From contig NZ_JACFXW010000001.1 of the NCBI RefSeq assembly GCF_014158035.1, positions 3,078,001 through 3,142,000 of the forward strand: 64,000 bases of DNA, written 5' to 3'. Shown here piece by piece: positions 8,352 to 18,132 of this stretch. Below the pieces are notes generated by a model. It did not search any database, was not told the DNA's origin, and was given only the letters and a program-made list of their open reading frames with translations. Numbering within the stretch: position 1 is the first letter of the stretch; each line of letters opens with the position of its first letter. Source of the DNA: Rhizobium sp. G21. Lineage in GTDB: Bacteria; Pseudomonadota; Alphaproteobacteria; Rhizobiales; Rhizobiaceae. Both the position numbers and the translations under genes were made by a program.

Positions 8352-11104
8352 CTCGTCCGGCTGGGTGTTGGACGATGACTGCAGGGGCGGCGGCTCGACG
8401 CCGGAGGCGTCGGCGGTTTGGACCGGCGCCGTCTCCGCCTGCGCCGGCGCTGCGCTTTCGGCGATGGTCGGCTGGACAGGGGTTTCGGCCGCGTCGCTGG
8501 TCTTGTCCTCGACGGGGCGGAGACCGCCTGCGGCTCGGGCTCGGCCTTGCTGTTGATCAGGTTGGAGACCAGGGGATAGGACAGCATGAGCAGCAGCACC
8601 GCGCCTGCCGCAAGAAGCAGCGGACGGCGCGCCTGGCCATCGTCCTTTTTCACCGACGGCTTGGCTGAGGTTTTGGCCGTCGTCTTGCCCGCCTTGAGCG
8701 GCTGCTGCATGCCGGCTTCGCGGGCGGCGGCCTGGGCGGCGCGGCGGGCGGCGGCGATCACGTCGGCGGGACCGGCTTCCGCGGCGCGACCGGATTTCTG
8801 GCCGGCGCGGACTTTCTCCATGATCTTGCGGACGTCGGGCGCAGCGCCGCCGGGCTCGATCAGCAGGCCGTCATCGGCCTCCTCGACCTCGACGGCGGCG
8901 GGATCGAGAGCCGGGGTCGGATCTATCGTCAGACGCGCGTCCGATTTCTTCTTGGAGGGTTTCAGTTTGGCGGCGAGGCTGGCGATCAGGCTGGAGGGCC
9001 GAGCCTTGACCGGTTCGGCGCGGAGGTCGGCGCCGTCGCCGGGAGCCTGCGAGTCCTGCGCCACGGCGGCGTCGGCCGCTGCGGCGAAGTCATGGTCCTC
9101 GAACACGTCCACGGTCGCGACCGGGCGCGGCGCCGGCCGCGGCGGCGCCGCCGGTTCTGCGGCCGCCATGGGCGCGCGGGGCGCGGGAGTCTCTTCGGCG
9201 GGCGGGGCCGGCTTGAACACCGGTTCCGTCGCGCGCGGCATCACCGGGGCGTCCTCGCGGCGCGTCCGCTCGGTCGCCAGGCTGATATCGTCGAGCCGGC
9301 TGGCGATCTGGGTCAGCGTCTGGTGCAGGGCGGAGAACGTTTCCGCGGTGCGCTCCTCGCTGGAGCGGGCATAGGTTTCGAGCGCCCGGAGGTCGTCGGT
9401 GAGCGCGGTGAGGGCTGCGAGATCGACGCCGGCTACGCCCTGCGCATGGGTTCCGGCGCGGGCATAGGCCTCCACCACCGCTTCGGCGGCCTGCCGGGCG
9501 GCTTCCACGATGAATTCGTCGCTGGTGGCGATATAATCCTCGATCACCGCCATGCTGCGCGTCAATTCTTCCGGCGCAGCATGGGCCTGCGACGGCTGGC
9601 TGAGCAGCGACGACAGCGAGGCGATCTGTTGCTCGAGATTGGCGAGCGCGCGCGCGTCGGACGGAGGCGCAGCGGCGGACTCTTCCAGGCGCGCAGCGAT
9701 GTCGGACAAACGATGTTCCAGATGACTGAAGTCCGGCGCCATGACGGACATCGGCTCGGCCGGGCGGTCGAGATCGTCGATCCGGCGAGCCAACCGGTCC
9801 AGACGGTCGATCAGCGGCGCGGGATCGTTGTCGCCAAGGCGATCGATCTTGCGCGAGAGATCGGCGAGATGCCCCATCACGTCTGCGCCGCCGCGATCGT
9901 CGAGACTGCGCTCGATCAGGCCGGAGAGTTCGGCGATGCGCCGCTCCAGCTTCTGCGTCTCCTCGTCGACGGCGAGATCCTCGATGCGTTGCGTGAGGAA
10001 TTCGATGCGCTGGGCGAGGCCCGATTCCTCGTTCTGGCGATGCAGCGCGTCGATATGCAGGCCGAGTTCGGCGATGCGCCGCTCGACCGACTGCAGCGCG
10101 GCATGGTCGCGGCCGTTGTCGGCCTGGCGGACGCTGACCGCGATGGCGCGACTGATTTCGTCCAGCCGCCGGTCGAGCCCTTCGAACTGGTCGCCGAGTT
10201 CGTTCTTGGCTTCGACGCTGCGGCCGACGGATTCCACCGCATCCGCCAGCGTGATCAGCTTGTCTTCCAGGGAGCGGATGGCGGGGGCGGCGTTGACTTC
10301 GCCGAGACCGTTCTTGATGCCGTCGATGCGCCAGGCGATCTGCACCAGTTCTTCGCGCAGCGACTGCTGGTCCAGTTCGTCGACCTTGCGGGCGGTGTAA
10401 TCCCAGACCTCTTCGGCGCGGCTCCATTTGTCGTCGAGCCGGCGGATGCTGTCCTCGCGCGCCAGTCCGGTCGCCATGCTGCGGAGATCCTCGATCTCGG
10501 CGATGAGGTCGTCGAGGCGAGGGGCCTGCTCCTTCTCGCCGATCCGGCGAACCGTGTCGTTGAGCTTGAGGATTTCGTTGCGCACGAGCTCGCTCGCGCC
10601 GACGCCGCCGGCGGCCACGCCCTTCAGGCCGCGGATTTCGTCGCGGATCGCGTCGAGATTGTTGTGGCTCATGCCCTGGCGCAGTTCGCCGCGCAGGGCT
10701 TCGAGCGTCGCGGCGATATCGGCGAGCGCGTCGTGATGCTGCTGCGGCGGTTGCGCATAGGCTACAGGCGCAGGGGCGACATCGCGTGAGCGGGGAACGT
10801 CGCGTCGCGGCTCATGATCGTCGCGCCGCTCCGGGCGTTCGCGCCGTTCCGGCCTGCCGCGCTCGGGATCCGCGCGCAGCGTCCGGTCTGCGGCGGCGAC
10901 CCGCTCGCGAACCGACGACAGCATGCGCTGGCGTTCGAGAATTTCGTCGACCGAGCCGGGATCCATATAGGCCGGACGGCTGGGCGGGCGCTTTTCAGCC
11001 ACCAGGCCTTGGATACGCGCTTCCAGCCCTTCGATCGTCTTGCTCAACTGATCGAACGAGGGCTTGCCGCCATAGCTAGAATACTGTGATCGTGATCCGT
11101 TCAT
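8078..11104 (-). CDS. Coiled-coil N-terminal part of a PodJ/SEL1-type polar or envelope protein (frameshifted)
   Basis: From the ATG at 11104 this part has a low-complexity R/E/P region (about residues 75-125), then about 500 residues of predicted coiled coil with recurrent (RRIAEL, LDRLARRIDDL) heptads. An A/P-rich linker and a single membrane segment (PLLLAAGAVLLLMLSYPLV, about residues 828-848) follow. The meaningful frame ends near residue 862; beyond 8514 the reading becomes arginine-rich and matches nothing, while the SEL1 region continues in the next frame. The layout of cytoplasmic coiled coil, one membrane span, periplasmic SEL1 repeats and a peptidoglycan-binding end resembles PodJ-type polarity factors and rhizobial envelope regulators. 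The exact role is not known. Confidence 0.85.
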   Translation of the reverse strand: MNGSRSQYSSYGGKPSFDQLSKTIEGLEARIQGLVAEKRPPSRPAYMDPGSVDEILERQRMLSSVRERVAAADRTLRADPERGRPERRERPERRDDHEPRRDVPRSRDVAPAPVAYAQPPQQHHDALADIAATLEALRGELRQGMSHNNLDAIRDEIRGLKGVAAGGVGASELVRNEILKLNDTVRRIGEKEQAPRLDDLIAEIEDLRSMATGLAREDSIRRLDDKWSRAEEVWDYTARKVDELDQQSLREELVQIAWRIDGIKNGLGEVNAAPAIRSLEDKLITLADAVESVGRSVEAKNELGDQFEGLDRRLDEISRAIAVSVRQADNGRDHAALQSVERRIAELGLHIDALHRQNEESGLAQRIEFLTQRIEDLAVDEETQKLERRIAELSGLIERSLDDRGGADVMGHLADLSRKIDRLGDNDPAPLIDRLDRLARRIDDLDRPAEPMSVMAPDFSHLEHRLSDIAARLEESAAAPPSDARALANLEQQIASLSSLLSQPSQAHAAPEELTRSMAVIEDYIATSDEFIVEAARQAAEAVVEAYARAGTHAQGVAGVDLAALTALTDDLRALETYARSSEERTAETFSALHQTLTQIASRLDDISLATERTRREDAPVMPRATEPVFKPAPPAEETPAPRAPMAAAEPAAPPRPAPRPVATVDVFEDHDFAAAADAAVAQDSQAPGDGADLRAEPVKARPSSLIASLAAKLKPSKKKSDARLTIDPTPALDPAAVEVEEADDGLLIEPGGAAPDVRKIMEKVRAGQKSGRAAEAGPADVIAAARRAAQAAAREAGMQQPLKAGKTTAKTSAKPSVKKDDGQARRPLLLAAGAVLLLMLSYPLVSNLINSKAEPEPQAVSAPSRTRPATRPKPLSSRPSPKAQRRRRRRRRRSKPPTPPASSRRPCSHRPTPSRTRCRRAPNLRPPWSLRAPRRLPPPRRPRTPRRPPSRLRPRSNSSRSSRWKLPPISSPHRWWPPPRRPIRWPSSKSAPATPMAAASPPIPRLP

Positions 11105-11293
11105 GTGTCAGCTCGCTCGACGTCCGGGCCGGAATTCAGGTCGACCGATCGCGTCTCTTTTGTCGGCTCGGGCGGGCGAAGGCCCAAGCGCTCCACGATA
11201 GCGTCTGAGGCTTTCCTCGGGCTTTCCGCCTGCATCGCGCATAGACGCAATCTCATTCGTCCTTAACTAAGATGCATGGATAGTTAAACAGGG

Positions 11294-11308
11294 TAAACAA
11301 ACGGTTAA
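11294..11308. promoter_or_regulatory. CtrA-box-like sequence (TAAA-N7-TTAA)
   Basis: TAAA (11294-11297), seven bases, then TTAA (11305-11308) differs by one base from the CtrA consensus TTAA-N7-TTAA. It lies about 190 bases upstream of the PodJ-like gene, a class of gene that is often cell-cycle controlled. Such AT matches occur by chance, so this is suggestive only. Confidence 0.3.
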
Positions 11309-11532
11309 TTTGCGCATTCCGCAGCGTAACGAAGTCTGGAAAACGGCGACTTTGCACGAAGTCGTAACGATCATCCGGTTATGATTGCGCAACAGGCCTG
11401 CAAATCGGATCTTTTACCGTTCGTTAACCAGTTTATTGTCGCCAGGGGCTCCGCCGATGCGATCTGCCGCTCGACCGGGGACAATCGTAAAACCTGAAGG
11501 GACAGGCGCCGGAATTCCCCGGTAGGGTAATA

Positions 11533-11556
11533 TTTGACGTTTACGCAAACGTCAAA
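11533..11556. promoter_or_regulatory. Perfect 10-bp inverted repeat before the beta-oxidation operon
   Basis: The arms TTTGACGTTT (11533-11542) and AAACGTCAAA (11547-11556) flank ACGC. The form resembles the palindromic operators of MerR-family LiuR-type regulators of branched-chain amino acid and fatty acid catabolism. A TTGACG inside the left arm could act as a -35 element. It lies 54 bases before the acyl-CoA dehydrogenase start, so it probably controls the operon. No regulator gene is adjacent. Confidence 0.65.
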
Positions 11557-11609
11557 ATTTTGTAGTAGTGCTATCCAGATCGATTTACGGCGAAGGCGAG
11601 GAGGCGTTC

Positions 11610-13403
11610 ATGCCCGTTTACAAGGCTCCGGTCGACGACACATTGTTCGTGCTCAACGATGTCCTGGGGATCCAGAAGTTCAACAATCTTCCCGGCTTTT
11701 CCGAGGCGTCGCCCGATGTCGTCGACGCCATCGTCGCCGAAGCCGCCAAGGTCGCCGAGGAAATTCTGTTTCCGCTCAATCTCTCCGGCGATCAGGAAGG
11801 CTGCACCCGCCACGACGATGGTTCGGTGACGCCGCCCAAGGGCTTCAAGGCCGCCTATGACGCCTATTGCCAGGGCGGTTGGATCGGGCTCTCCGTTCCG
11901 GAAGCTTATGGCGGTCAGAACCTGCCTTACGTGCTGCACACCGCCGTTGGCGAGTATATGTCGTCGGCCAACATGGCCTTCGCCATGTATCCGGGCCTCA
12001 CCAACGGCGCGATCGCGGCGATCCTCGTGCATGGCTCGGATGCCCAGAAAGAGACCTATCTGCCGAAAATGGTCGAGGGCGTCTGGACCGGCACCATGAA
12101 TTTGACGGAGCCGCATTGCGGCACCGATCTCGGCTTGCTCCGCACCAAGGCCGTGCCGCAAGGTGACGGCTCCTACAAGATTTCCGGCCAGAAGATCTTC
12201 ATCTCCGCCGGCGAACACGACATGTCCGACAATATCATCCATCTGGTGCTCGCCCGCATCGAAGGCGCGCCGGAGGGAACCAAGGGCATTTCGCTGTTCA
12301 TCGTGCCGAAGTTTCTCATCAACGAGGACGGCTCGCTCGGCGCGCGCAACGGCGTCAGCTGCGGCGCGATCGAGCACAAGATGGGCATCCACGCCAACGC
12401 CACCTGCGTCATGAACCATGACGAGGCGACCGGCTATCTGATCGGCCAGGAAAATCGCGGTCTCGCCGCCATGTTCGTGATGATGAACGAGGCGCGTCTC
12501 GGGGTCGGTCTGCAGGGCCTGTCGATCTCGGAAGCCGCCTATCAGTCAGCCGCCCAATATGCCCGCGACCGCATTCAGGGCCGCTCGCTCACCGGTCCCA
12601 AGGCGCCGGAGAAGAAGGCCGATCCGATCATCGTCCATCCGGATGTTCGTCGCACGCTGATGCAGATCAAGTCGATCAACGAGGCCGGTCGCGCCTTCGC
12701 GCTCTATTCGGCGCTGCAGTCCGATATCGCGCACCGTTCGGAAGACGCCGCCGCGCGGCAGAACGCCGACGACATCCTGTCGATCATGACCCCGGTTCTC
12801 AAGGGCGTGATGACCGATCGCGGCTTCGACAATGCGGTCGCCGCCCAGCAGATGTTCGGCGGCCACGGCTATATCGAGGAATATGGCATGAGCCAGTATG
12901 TCCGCGACGCCCGCATCGCCATGATCTATGAAGGCGCAAACGGCGTTCAGGCCATGGACCTCGTCGGCCGCAAGCTCGCCGCCAATGGCGGCCGGGCGGT
13001 GATGGCAGTCTTCAAGGAAATCGGCGATTTCTGCGAAGAGAACCGCACCAATGAGAAACTCGCGCCCTTCACCAAGGCGATCAAGAAAAGCTTGAACGAT
13101 CTTCAGGCCGCCACCATGTGGTTCATGAGCAACGCCATGGCCAAGCCCGACAATGCCGGCGCCGGCGCGACCGATTACATGCATCTCTTCGGCCTCGTCA
13201 TTCTCGGCTATATGTGGGGCCGCCAGGCCAAGGCCGCGCAGGAACTCCTCGACGCCGGCGACGCCCGCGCCGAGTTCCTCGCCAACAAGCTGGTGACGGC
13301 GCGCTATTACATGGAGCGGATGATGCCGGAAACGGCCTTCCGCAAGGCCCGCATCGAAGCCGGAGCCGACAGCGTCATGGCGCTCGATGCGGCGGCGTTC
13401 TGA
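11610..13403 (+). CDS. Acyl-CoA dehydrogenase, first gene of a beta-oxidation operon
   Basis: The 597-residue flavoprotein is of the long acyl-CoA dehydrogenase type with an extra C-terminal domain (as in FadE/DmdC-like enzymes). Family marks include [10 protein letters not shown], the substrate/FAD region [35 protein letters not shown], and [18 protein letters not shown], whose Glu is the usual catalytic base. It would catalyse FAD-dependent alpha,beta-dehydrogenation of an acyl-CoA. The ATG at 11610 follows a GAGGAGG; the frame extends 14 codons upstream without support. Thiolase and FadB-like genes follow on the same strand, interrupted by a toxin-antitoxin pair. Chain-length preference cannot be read. 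Confidence 0.9.
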   Translation: MPVYKAPVDDTLFVLNDVLGIQKFNNLPGFSEASPDVVDAIVAEAAKVAEEILFPLNLSGDQEGCTRHDDGSVTPPKGFKAAYDAYCQGGWIGLSVPEAYGGQNLPYVLHTAVGEYMSSANMAFAMYPGLTNGAIAAILVHGSDAQKETYLPKMVEGVWTGTMNLTEPHCGTDLGLLRTKAVPQGDGSYKISGQKIFISAGEHDMSDNIIHLVLARIEGAPEGTKGISLFIVPKFLINEDGSLGARNGVSCGAIEHKMGIHANATCVMNHDEATGYLIGQENRGLAAMFVMMNEARLGVGLQGLSISEAAYQSAAQYARDRIQGRSLTGPKAPEKKADPIIVHPDVRRTLMQIKSINEAGRAFALYSALQSDIAHRSEDAAARQNADDILSIMTPVLKGVMTDRGFDNAVAAQQMFGGHGYIEEYGMSQYVRDARIAMIYEGANGVQAMDLVGRKLAANGGRAVMAVFKEIGDFCEENRTNEKLAPFTKAIKKSLNDLQAATMWFMSNAMAKPDNAGAGATDYMHLFGLVILGYMWGRQAKAAQELLDAGDARAEFLANKLVTARYYMERMMPETAFRKARIEAGADSVMALDAAAF

Positions 13404-13416
13404 TTTGCGGAAGGAG

Positions 13417-13448
13417 CGGAAAAGTTATATTGTGATATAACTTTTCCG
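13417..13448. promoter_or_regulatory. Perfect 14-bp palindrome upstream of the MazE-like gene (operator)
   Basis: The arms CGGAAAAGTTATAT (13417-13430) and ATATAACTTTTCCG (13435-13448) are exact reverse complements around TGTG. The site starts 13 bases after the acyl-CoA dehydrogenase stop and ends 10 bases before the antitoxin ATG. That is the expected place for the autoregulatory operator of a toxin-antitoxin pair, and its AT-rich centre could overlap the promoter. Confidence 0.75.
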
Positions 13449-13458
13449 GGAGAGATCC

Positions 13459-13716
13459 ATGGCGACTTCGACGTTGAGAACCGTAGGCGGCTCCGTGATG
13501 ATGGCGATCCCCAAGCCGCTTCTGGAGAAGTTGGGACTTGGGCCCAACGCCAAGCTCGATCTCACCGTCGAAGATGGTCGGCTGGTCGCGGTTCCCAGGC
13601 CGCGGCCACGCTACAGTCTCGACGAACTCGTCGCCCAATGCGATCCGGATTCGCCGCTCAGCGAGGACGAGCAGGCCTGGCTCGATGCGCCGCCCATGGG
13701 CCGCGAGGCATTGTGA
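13459..13716 (+). CDS. AbrB/MazE-family antitoxin
   Basis: The 85-residue product starts MATSTLRTVGGSVMMAIPKP, which is the swapped-hairpin AbrB fold that binds DNA in MazE-type antitoxins. Its C-terminal half (SLDELVAQCDPDSPLSEDEQ) is acidic and would bind and block the toxin. The stop overlaps the toxin start in a TGATG junction at 13714-13718. The pair sits in the gap between acyl-CoA dehydrogenase and thiolase, with its own palindrome immediately upstream. Confidence 0.88.
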   Translation: MATSTLRTVGGSVMMAIPKPLLEKLGLGPNAKLDLTVEDGRLVAVPRPRPRYSLDELVAQCDPDSPLSEDEQAWLDAPPMGREAL

Positions 13717-14045
13717 TGGAGAGGGGCGACATCTGGCATGTCGATCTCAATCCGGTCAAAGGCCGGGAACAGGCCAATCCGCGCTATGTCCTCGTGCTGA
13801 CGCCAAAGGCCTTCAACCAGCTAGGCGCTCCCATCGTCGCGCCGATCACTGCCGGCGGCGAATTCGCCCGTTACCAGGGCTTCACAGTGCCGCTGTCCGG
13901 CGCCGGCACGAATGCTGTCGGCGTGGTGTTGTGTCATCAGATCCGCGCGCTCGACATCCGGGCGCGCGGCGGCAGGTTTTTCGAAAAAGCGCCCGACTTC
14001 ATCGTCGATGATGTCCTGGCGCGCGTGTCGACATTTTTTGAATAA
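13716..14045 (+). CDS. MazF/PemK-family endoribonuclease toxin
   Basis: The 109-residue product starts MERGDIWHVDLNPVKGREQ, the usual start of MazF/PemK mRNA interferases, and contains the conserved core RYVLVLTPKAFN, PIVAPITAGG and VVLCHQIRALDIRARGG. The ATG at 13716 is preferred over the upstream start at 13638, because translation from 13638 would run through the antitoxin gene in another frame. The toxin would cleave mRNA when the labile antitoxin is lost; sequence specificity is unknown. Confidence 0.88.
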   Translation: MERGDIWHVDLNPVKGREQANPRYVLVLTPKAFNQLGAPIVAPITAGGEFARYQGFTVPLSGAGTNAVGVVLCHQIRALDIRARGGRFFEKAPDFIVDDVLARVSTFFE

Positions 14046-14089
14046 GTTCCAGGCCGATCGCGATCGGCCGAAAGGGAGGAAAGACGAAC

Positions 14090-15298
14090 ATGACCGAAGC
14101 CTATGTTTTTGACCATGTCCGGACGCCGCGCGGCCGCGGCAAGAAGGACGGCGCCTTGCATGAGGTGCCGACGCCCCGGCTTGCTGCCCATACGCTTGCC
14201 GCGCTGCGCGACCGCAACGGGCTCGACACATCCACCGTCGACGACATCATTTTCGGCTGTGTCGATCCGGTCATGGAAGCCGGCGCGGTGATCCCGCGTT
14301 CCGCCGCCTTCGAGGCCGGTTATGATTTCCGTGCGCCGGGCATGCAGATCTCGCGCTTCTGCGCCTCTGGTCTCGACGCCATCAATCTTGCGGCGGCCAA
14401 GATCGCCCAGGGCGCAGACGACATCGTCATCGCCGGCGGTGTGGAATCCATGAGCCGCGTCGGCATGGGCATGGCAGGCGGCTCCTGGCCGGTCGATCCC
14501 TCGGTGGCCATTCCCGGCTATTTCATGCCGCAGGGCGTCTCCGCCGATCTCATCGCCACCAAATACGGCTTCAGCCGCGACGACGTCGACGCCTATGCGG
14601 TGGAAAGCCAGAAGCGCGCCGGCCATTCCTGGTCTGAAGGCTATTTCGCGCGCTCGGTCGTGCCGGTGAAGGACGTCAACGGCCTCACCATTCTCGACCG
14701 CGACGAGCATATGCGGCCCACGACCGACATGCAGTCGCTCGGCCAGCTGCAGCCGTCGTTCCAGATGATGGGCGAAATGGGCGGCTTCGACGCCGTCGCC
14801 ATCGATGCGCATCCCGATGTCGAGCGCATCAACTATGTCCATCACGCTGGCAATTCCTCGGGGATCGTCGATGGCGCGGGCGCCGTCCTCCTCGGCTCCA
14901 AGGCCGGCGGCGAGGCGATGGGGCTGAAGCCCCGCGCCCGCATCCGCACCTTCGCCAATATCGGCTCCGAGCCGGCGATCATGCTGACCGGTCCGGTCGA
15001 TGTGACCGAAAAGCTGCTCAAGCGCGCCGGAATGACCATTGGCGACATCGATCTCTTCGAACTCAACGAAGCCTTCGCCGCCGTGGTGCTGCGCTATATG
15101 CAGGCCTTCAACATTCCGCATGACAAGATCAACGTCAATGGCGGCGCCATCGCGCTCGGCCATCCGCTCGGCGCCACCGGCGCGATGATCCTCGGCACCG
15201 TGCTCGACGAGCTCGAGCGCCGCGGACTCGGCACCGCGCTGGTCACGCTGTGCATCGGCGCCGGCATGGGCACCGCCACCATCATCGAGCGCGTCTGA
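14090..15298 (+). CDS. fadA: Acetyl-CoA C-acyltransferase (thiolase)
   Basis: The 402-residue thiolase carries the three expected active-site regions: the nucleophilic Cys in [12 protein letters not shown] (about residue 90), [15 protein letters not shown] with the catalytic His, and [13 protein letters not shown] with the second Cys. It cleaves 3-ketoacyl-CoA with CoA to acetyl-CoA. It is 15 bases upstream of the FadB-like gene, so the two are cotranscribed. The 44 bases between mazF and this ATG contain a GGGAGG Shine-Dalgarno sequence. The fadA symbol is by context, since FadA, PhaA and other thiolases share these motifs. Confidence 0.88.
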   Translation: MTEAYVFDHVRTPRGRGKKDGALHEVPTPRLAAHTLAALRDRNGLDTSTVDDIIFGCVDPVMEAGAVIPRSAAFEAGYDFRAPGMQISRFCASGLDAINLAAAKIAQGADDIVIAGGVESMSRVGMGMAGGSWPVDPSVAIPGYFMPQGVSADLIATKYGFSRDDVDAYAVESQKRAGHSWSEGYFARSVVPVKDVNGLTILDRDEHMRPTTDMQSLGQLQPSFQMMGEMGGFDAVAIDAHPDVERINYVHHAGNSSGIVDGAGAVLLGSKAGGEAMGLKPRARIRTFANIGSEPAIMLTGPVDVTEKLLKRAGMTIGDIDLFELNEAFAAVVLRYMQAFNIPHDKINVNGGAIALGHPLGATGAMILGTVLDELERRGLGTALVTLCIGAGMGTATIIERV

Positions 15299-15313
15299 GA
15301 CTGGGAGAGAGAG

Positions 15314-17523
15314 ATGACTTACAAGAATTTCACCCTCGACATCGACGCCGATGGCGTAGCGCTCGTCACCTGGGACATGCCTGGCAAGAGCATGAACGTC
15401 TTCACGCTCGAGGTCATGGACGAGCTCGAGGCGATTCTCGCCGCTGTGGTCGCTGAAGCCTCCGTCAAGGGCGTGGTCTTCGCCTCCGGCAAATCCGCAT
15501 TCTCGGGCGGCGCCGATCTCACCATGATCGAGGGTATGTTCTCGATGCTGGAGGAGGCGAAAGCCGCCGATCCCGCCGGCGCCGCGCAGAAACTCTTCGA
15601 CGCCGCCGGCCGCATGAGCGGTCTCTGGCGCAAGATCGAAACCTGCGGCAAGCCCTGGGTCGCCGCCATCAACGGCACCTGCATGGGCGGCGCGACCGAG
15701 CTCGCCATGTCCTGCCACGCCCGCGTCGCCTCCAACGCCAAATCGGTCAAGATCGCGCTGCCGGAAGTCAAGGTCGGCATTTTCCCGGGCGCCGGCGGCA
15801 CCCAGCGCCTGCCGCGCCTGATCAATACTCAGGACGCCCTGCAGATCATGACCACCGGCTCGGATATCACCGCTTCGCGCGCCAAGGCGCTCGGTCTGGT
15901 GCAGGAGGTCGTCGAGCCCGACAGACTGATCGAAGCGGCCAAGACGCTGATCAGGAACGGCGTCGATCCCGTCGCTCCCTGGGACAAGAAGGGCTTCAAG
16001 GCGCCGGGCGGAACCATCTGGTCGCCGCAGGGCGTGCAGCTGTTCTCGGCCGCCAACGCCATTCTGCGCCGGGAAACGCATATGAATTATCCGGGCGCAG
16101 AAGCGATCGTGAAATGCGTCTATGAGGGCCTGCAACTGCCCTTCGACCTCGCGCTCAAAGTCGAGCTGCGCTATTTCACCCAGATCCTCAACAATGTCTC
16201 GGCCCGCTCCATGGTCCGCTCGCTGTTCGTGTCGATGCAGGAGCTCGGCAAGGGCGCGCGGCGTCCGGCAGGCGTTGCGCTCACGAAATTCTCCAAGATC
16301 GGCGTGGTCGGCGCAGGCTTCATGGGCGCTTCCATCGCCTATGTGACGGCCCGGGCCGGCATTCCGGTGGTGCTGATCGACCGCGACCAGGCCGCCGCCG
16401 ACAAGGGCAAGGCCCATTCGGAAGAGCTGATCAAGGGCGCGATCTCCAAGGGCAAGTCGACCAAGGAAGAAGGCGAGAAGCTCTTGTCGCTGATCACTGC
16501 GACCTCCGACTACAGCCAGCTGTCCGACGCCGATCTCGTCATCGAAGCGGTGTTCGAGGATCGCGGCGTCAAGAAGGCTGTGATCGAACAGGTCGAGGCT
16601 GTCCTGCCGGAAAGCTCGATCTTCGCCTCGAACACCTCGACGCTGCCGATCACCGGGCTCGCGGAAAATTCCAAGCGCCCCGAGCAGTTCATCGGCGTGC
16701 ATTTCTTCTCGCCGGTCGAGAAGATGATGCTGGTGGAAGTCATCCTCGGCGAAAAGACCGGCGACAAGGCGCTCGCCGCCGCGCTCGATTATGTCGCCGC
16801 GATCCGCAAGACGCCGATCGTCGTCAACGACACGCGCGGCTTCTACGTCAATCGCTGCGTCTTCCGCTACATCAACGAAGCCTATGACATGCTGATCGAA
16901 GGCGTGCCGGCGGTGATGATCGAAAATATCGCCAAGGCCGCGGGCATGCCGGTCGGCCCTCTCTCGCTCAACGACGAAGTCGCCGTCGACTTGAGCCAGA
17001 AGATCATGAAGGCCTCGATCGCCGATTTGGGCGAGGCTTCGGTCAAGCCCGAGCACATGACGCTGATCGACAAGATGGTCGACGATCTCGACCGTCGCGG
17101 CCGCAAGAACGGCCGCGGCTTCTACGACTATCCCGCCAAGCCCGCCAAGAAATCGCTCTGGCCCGGCCTGAAGGATTTTTACCCGCAGAAGAAGGCGGAA
17201 GAGGTCGATGTCAAGACGATCAAGGACCGTCTGCTCGCCACCATCGCGCTGGAAGCCGCCCGCACCATGGAAGAGGGCGTCGTCACCGATCCGCGCGAGG
17301 CCGATGTCGGCTCCATCCTCGGCTTCGGCTTCGCGCCCTATACCGGGGAACGCTGAGCTATATCGACGGCATGGGCGTGAAAACCTTCGTGGCGCTCTGC
17401 GAGAAGCTGGCGGCCAGCTATGGCGACCACTTCAAGCCGACGCCCCTGCTCATCGACATGGCCGCCAAGGGCGAAACCTTCTACAGCCGCTTCAATCCGA
17501 AGCCGGTGAAGGCAGCTGCGTGA
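15314..17523 (+). CDS. fadB: FadB-like enoyl-CoA hydratase/3-hydroxyacyl-CoA dehydrogenase (one-base frameshift near the end)
   Basis: An N-terminal crotonase domain (about residues 1-200, with [11 protein letters not shown] and a [16 protein letters not shown] loop) is fused to an NAD-binding 3-hydroxyacyl-CoA dehydrogenase ([20 protein letters not shown] from about residue 328) and its C-terminal helical domains. The open frame stops at 17356, but the next frame reads [19 protein letters not shown] and ends at 17523. A single lost G in the run at 17345-17348 explains this; the repaired protein is 736 residues, normal for the family. It completes the beta-oxidation operon. Confidence 0.88.
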
Positions 17524-17633
17524 CGTTTTTGGCGTCGGGGGCATCCCTCCCGGCGCGCCGTCTCCCTCGGGCTTGTCCCGAGGGTCTGTTGTCAGTTCTG
17601 CTATTCCTTCTCAGCGTAGGGCCAGAGGCCTTG

Positions 17634-18132
17634 TCAATCCGCCTCTTCAGCGCCGGGATCAAAACGTGACTTCAGTCGCCGTATGTCTGCCTGGAACATT
17701 GCAAAGGCTTCAAGAGCGTCGCTGACGCGCTCTTCTACGATCTCCGGATCGAGCGAGAGCCCATAGGAATTCCTCTGCCGATGCCGAAACGCCCGCAATC
17801 CGTCCAGTGCGCGATAGGTGCCATCTGAAAGCACGCGATCGCGAATGCCCGGATAGTCGTTGTGCATTCGCCGAAGCAGCGTTGCATGCCAGCCGTCATC
17901 GCGCGACACCGCATTGCCGTCGATCCTCGAAGCGACCGTTGACATAACTCGTTCGCATCCAGAGTAAAGCTTCTCTATCCCCGAAGCGAGGCCGCTGACA
18001 GCCAGCCCAGCGCATATGCGGCGCAAGGTCATTCTTCGTCAATTTATAGGTAGTCAGCGCCAGGCCCAGCATCTCCGCCTCGGCGGCAATTTCCCTGATG
18101 TCGTTGTCCAGATCAACGAAGATCGCCTGCAT
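17634..18132 (-). CDS. HepT-like protein, frame-broken
   Basis: Two overlapping frames together give one protein. The first (from ATG 18132) reads MQAIFVDLDNDIREIAAEAE and onward as a helical N-terminus. The second (open from about 18032 to 17634) carries GIEKLYSGCERV, DDGWHATLLRRM and FRHRQRNSYG. The R-x4-6-H/Y style motif and all-helical composition fit HepT-like (HEPN-related) proteins that pair with minimal nucleotidyltransferases. The frame change is a gain of one base (or a loss of two), unlike the other breaks in this window. The gene overlaps the nucleotidyltransferase gene by 20 bases, so the pair is an operon. A separate 132-residue protein from the ATG at 18032 is the alternative. 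Confidence 0.65.

Larger units (their letters stand above)
11105..11609. other. 505-base intergenic region between the PodJ-like gene and the beta-oxidation operon
   Basis: No coding frame is supported here. The region is AT-richer than its surroundings at 11255-11440 and holds divergent regulatory DNA: a TTAACTA/TAGTTAA inverted repeat at 11263-11287, a CtrA-like half-site pair at 11294-11308, and a palindrome just before the acyl-CoA dehydrogenase gene at 11533-11556. Promoters for both flanking genes probably lie here. Confidence 0.6.

Noticed and set aside
8514..8517. Programmed frameshifting to join the two halves of the PodJ-like protein
   Set aside because: There is no slippery heptamer or downstream structure, and other genes in the window show the same kind of single-base loss.
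9092..10789. A 565-codon frame opposite the coiled-coil region
   Set aside because: It mirrors the heptad repeats of the minus-strand protein and has no start signal or family match.
13937..17056. A 1039-codon frame antisense to the thiolase and fadB genes
   Set aside because: It spans several genes on the other strand and has no recognisable domain; the plus-strand frames are clear enzymes.
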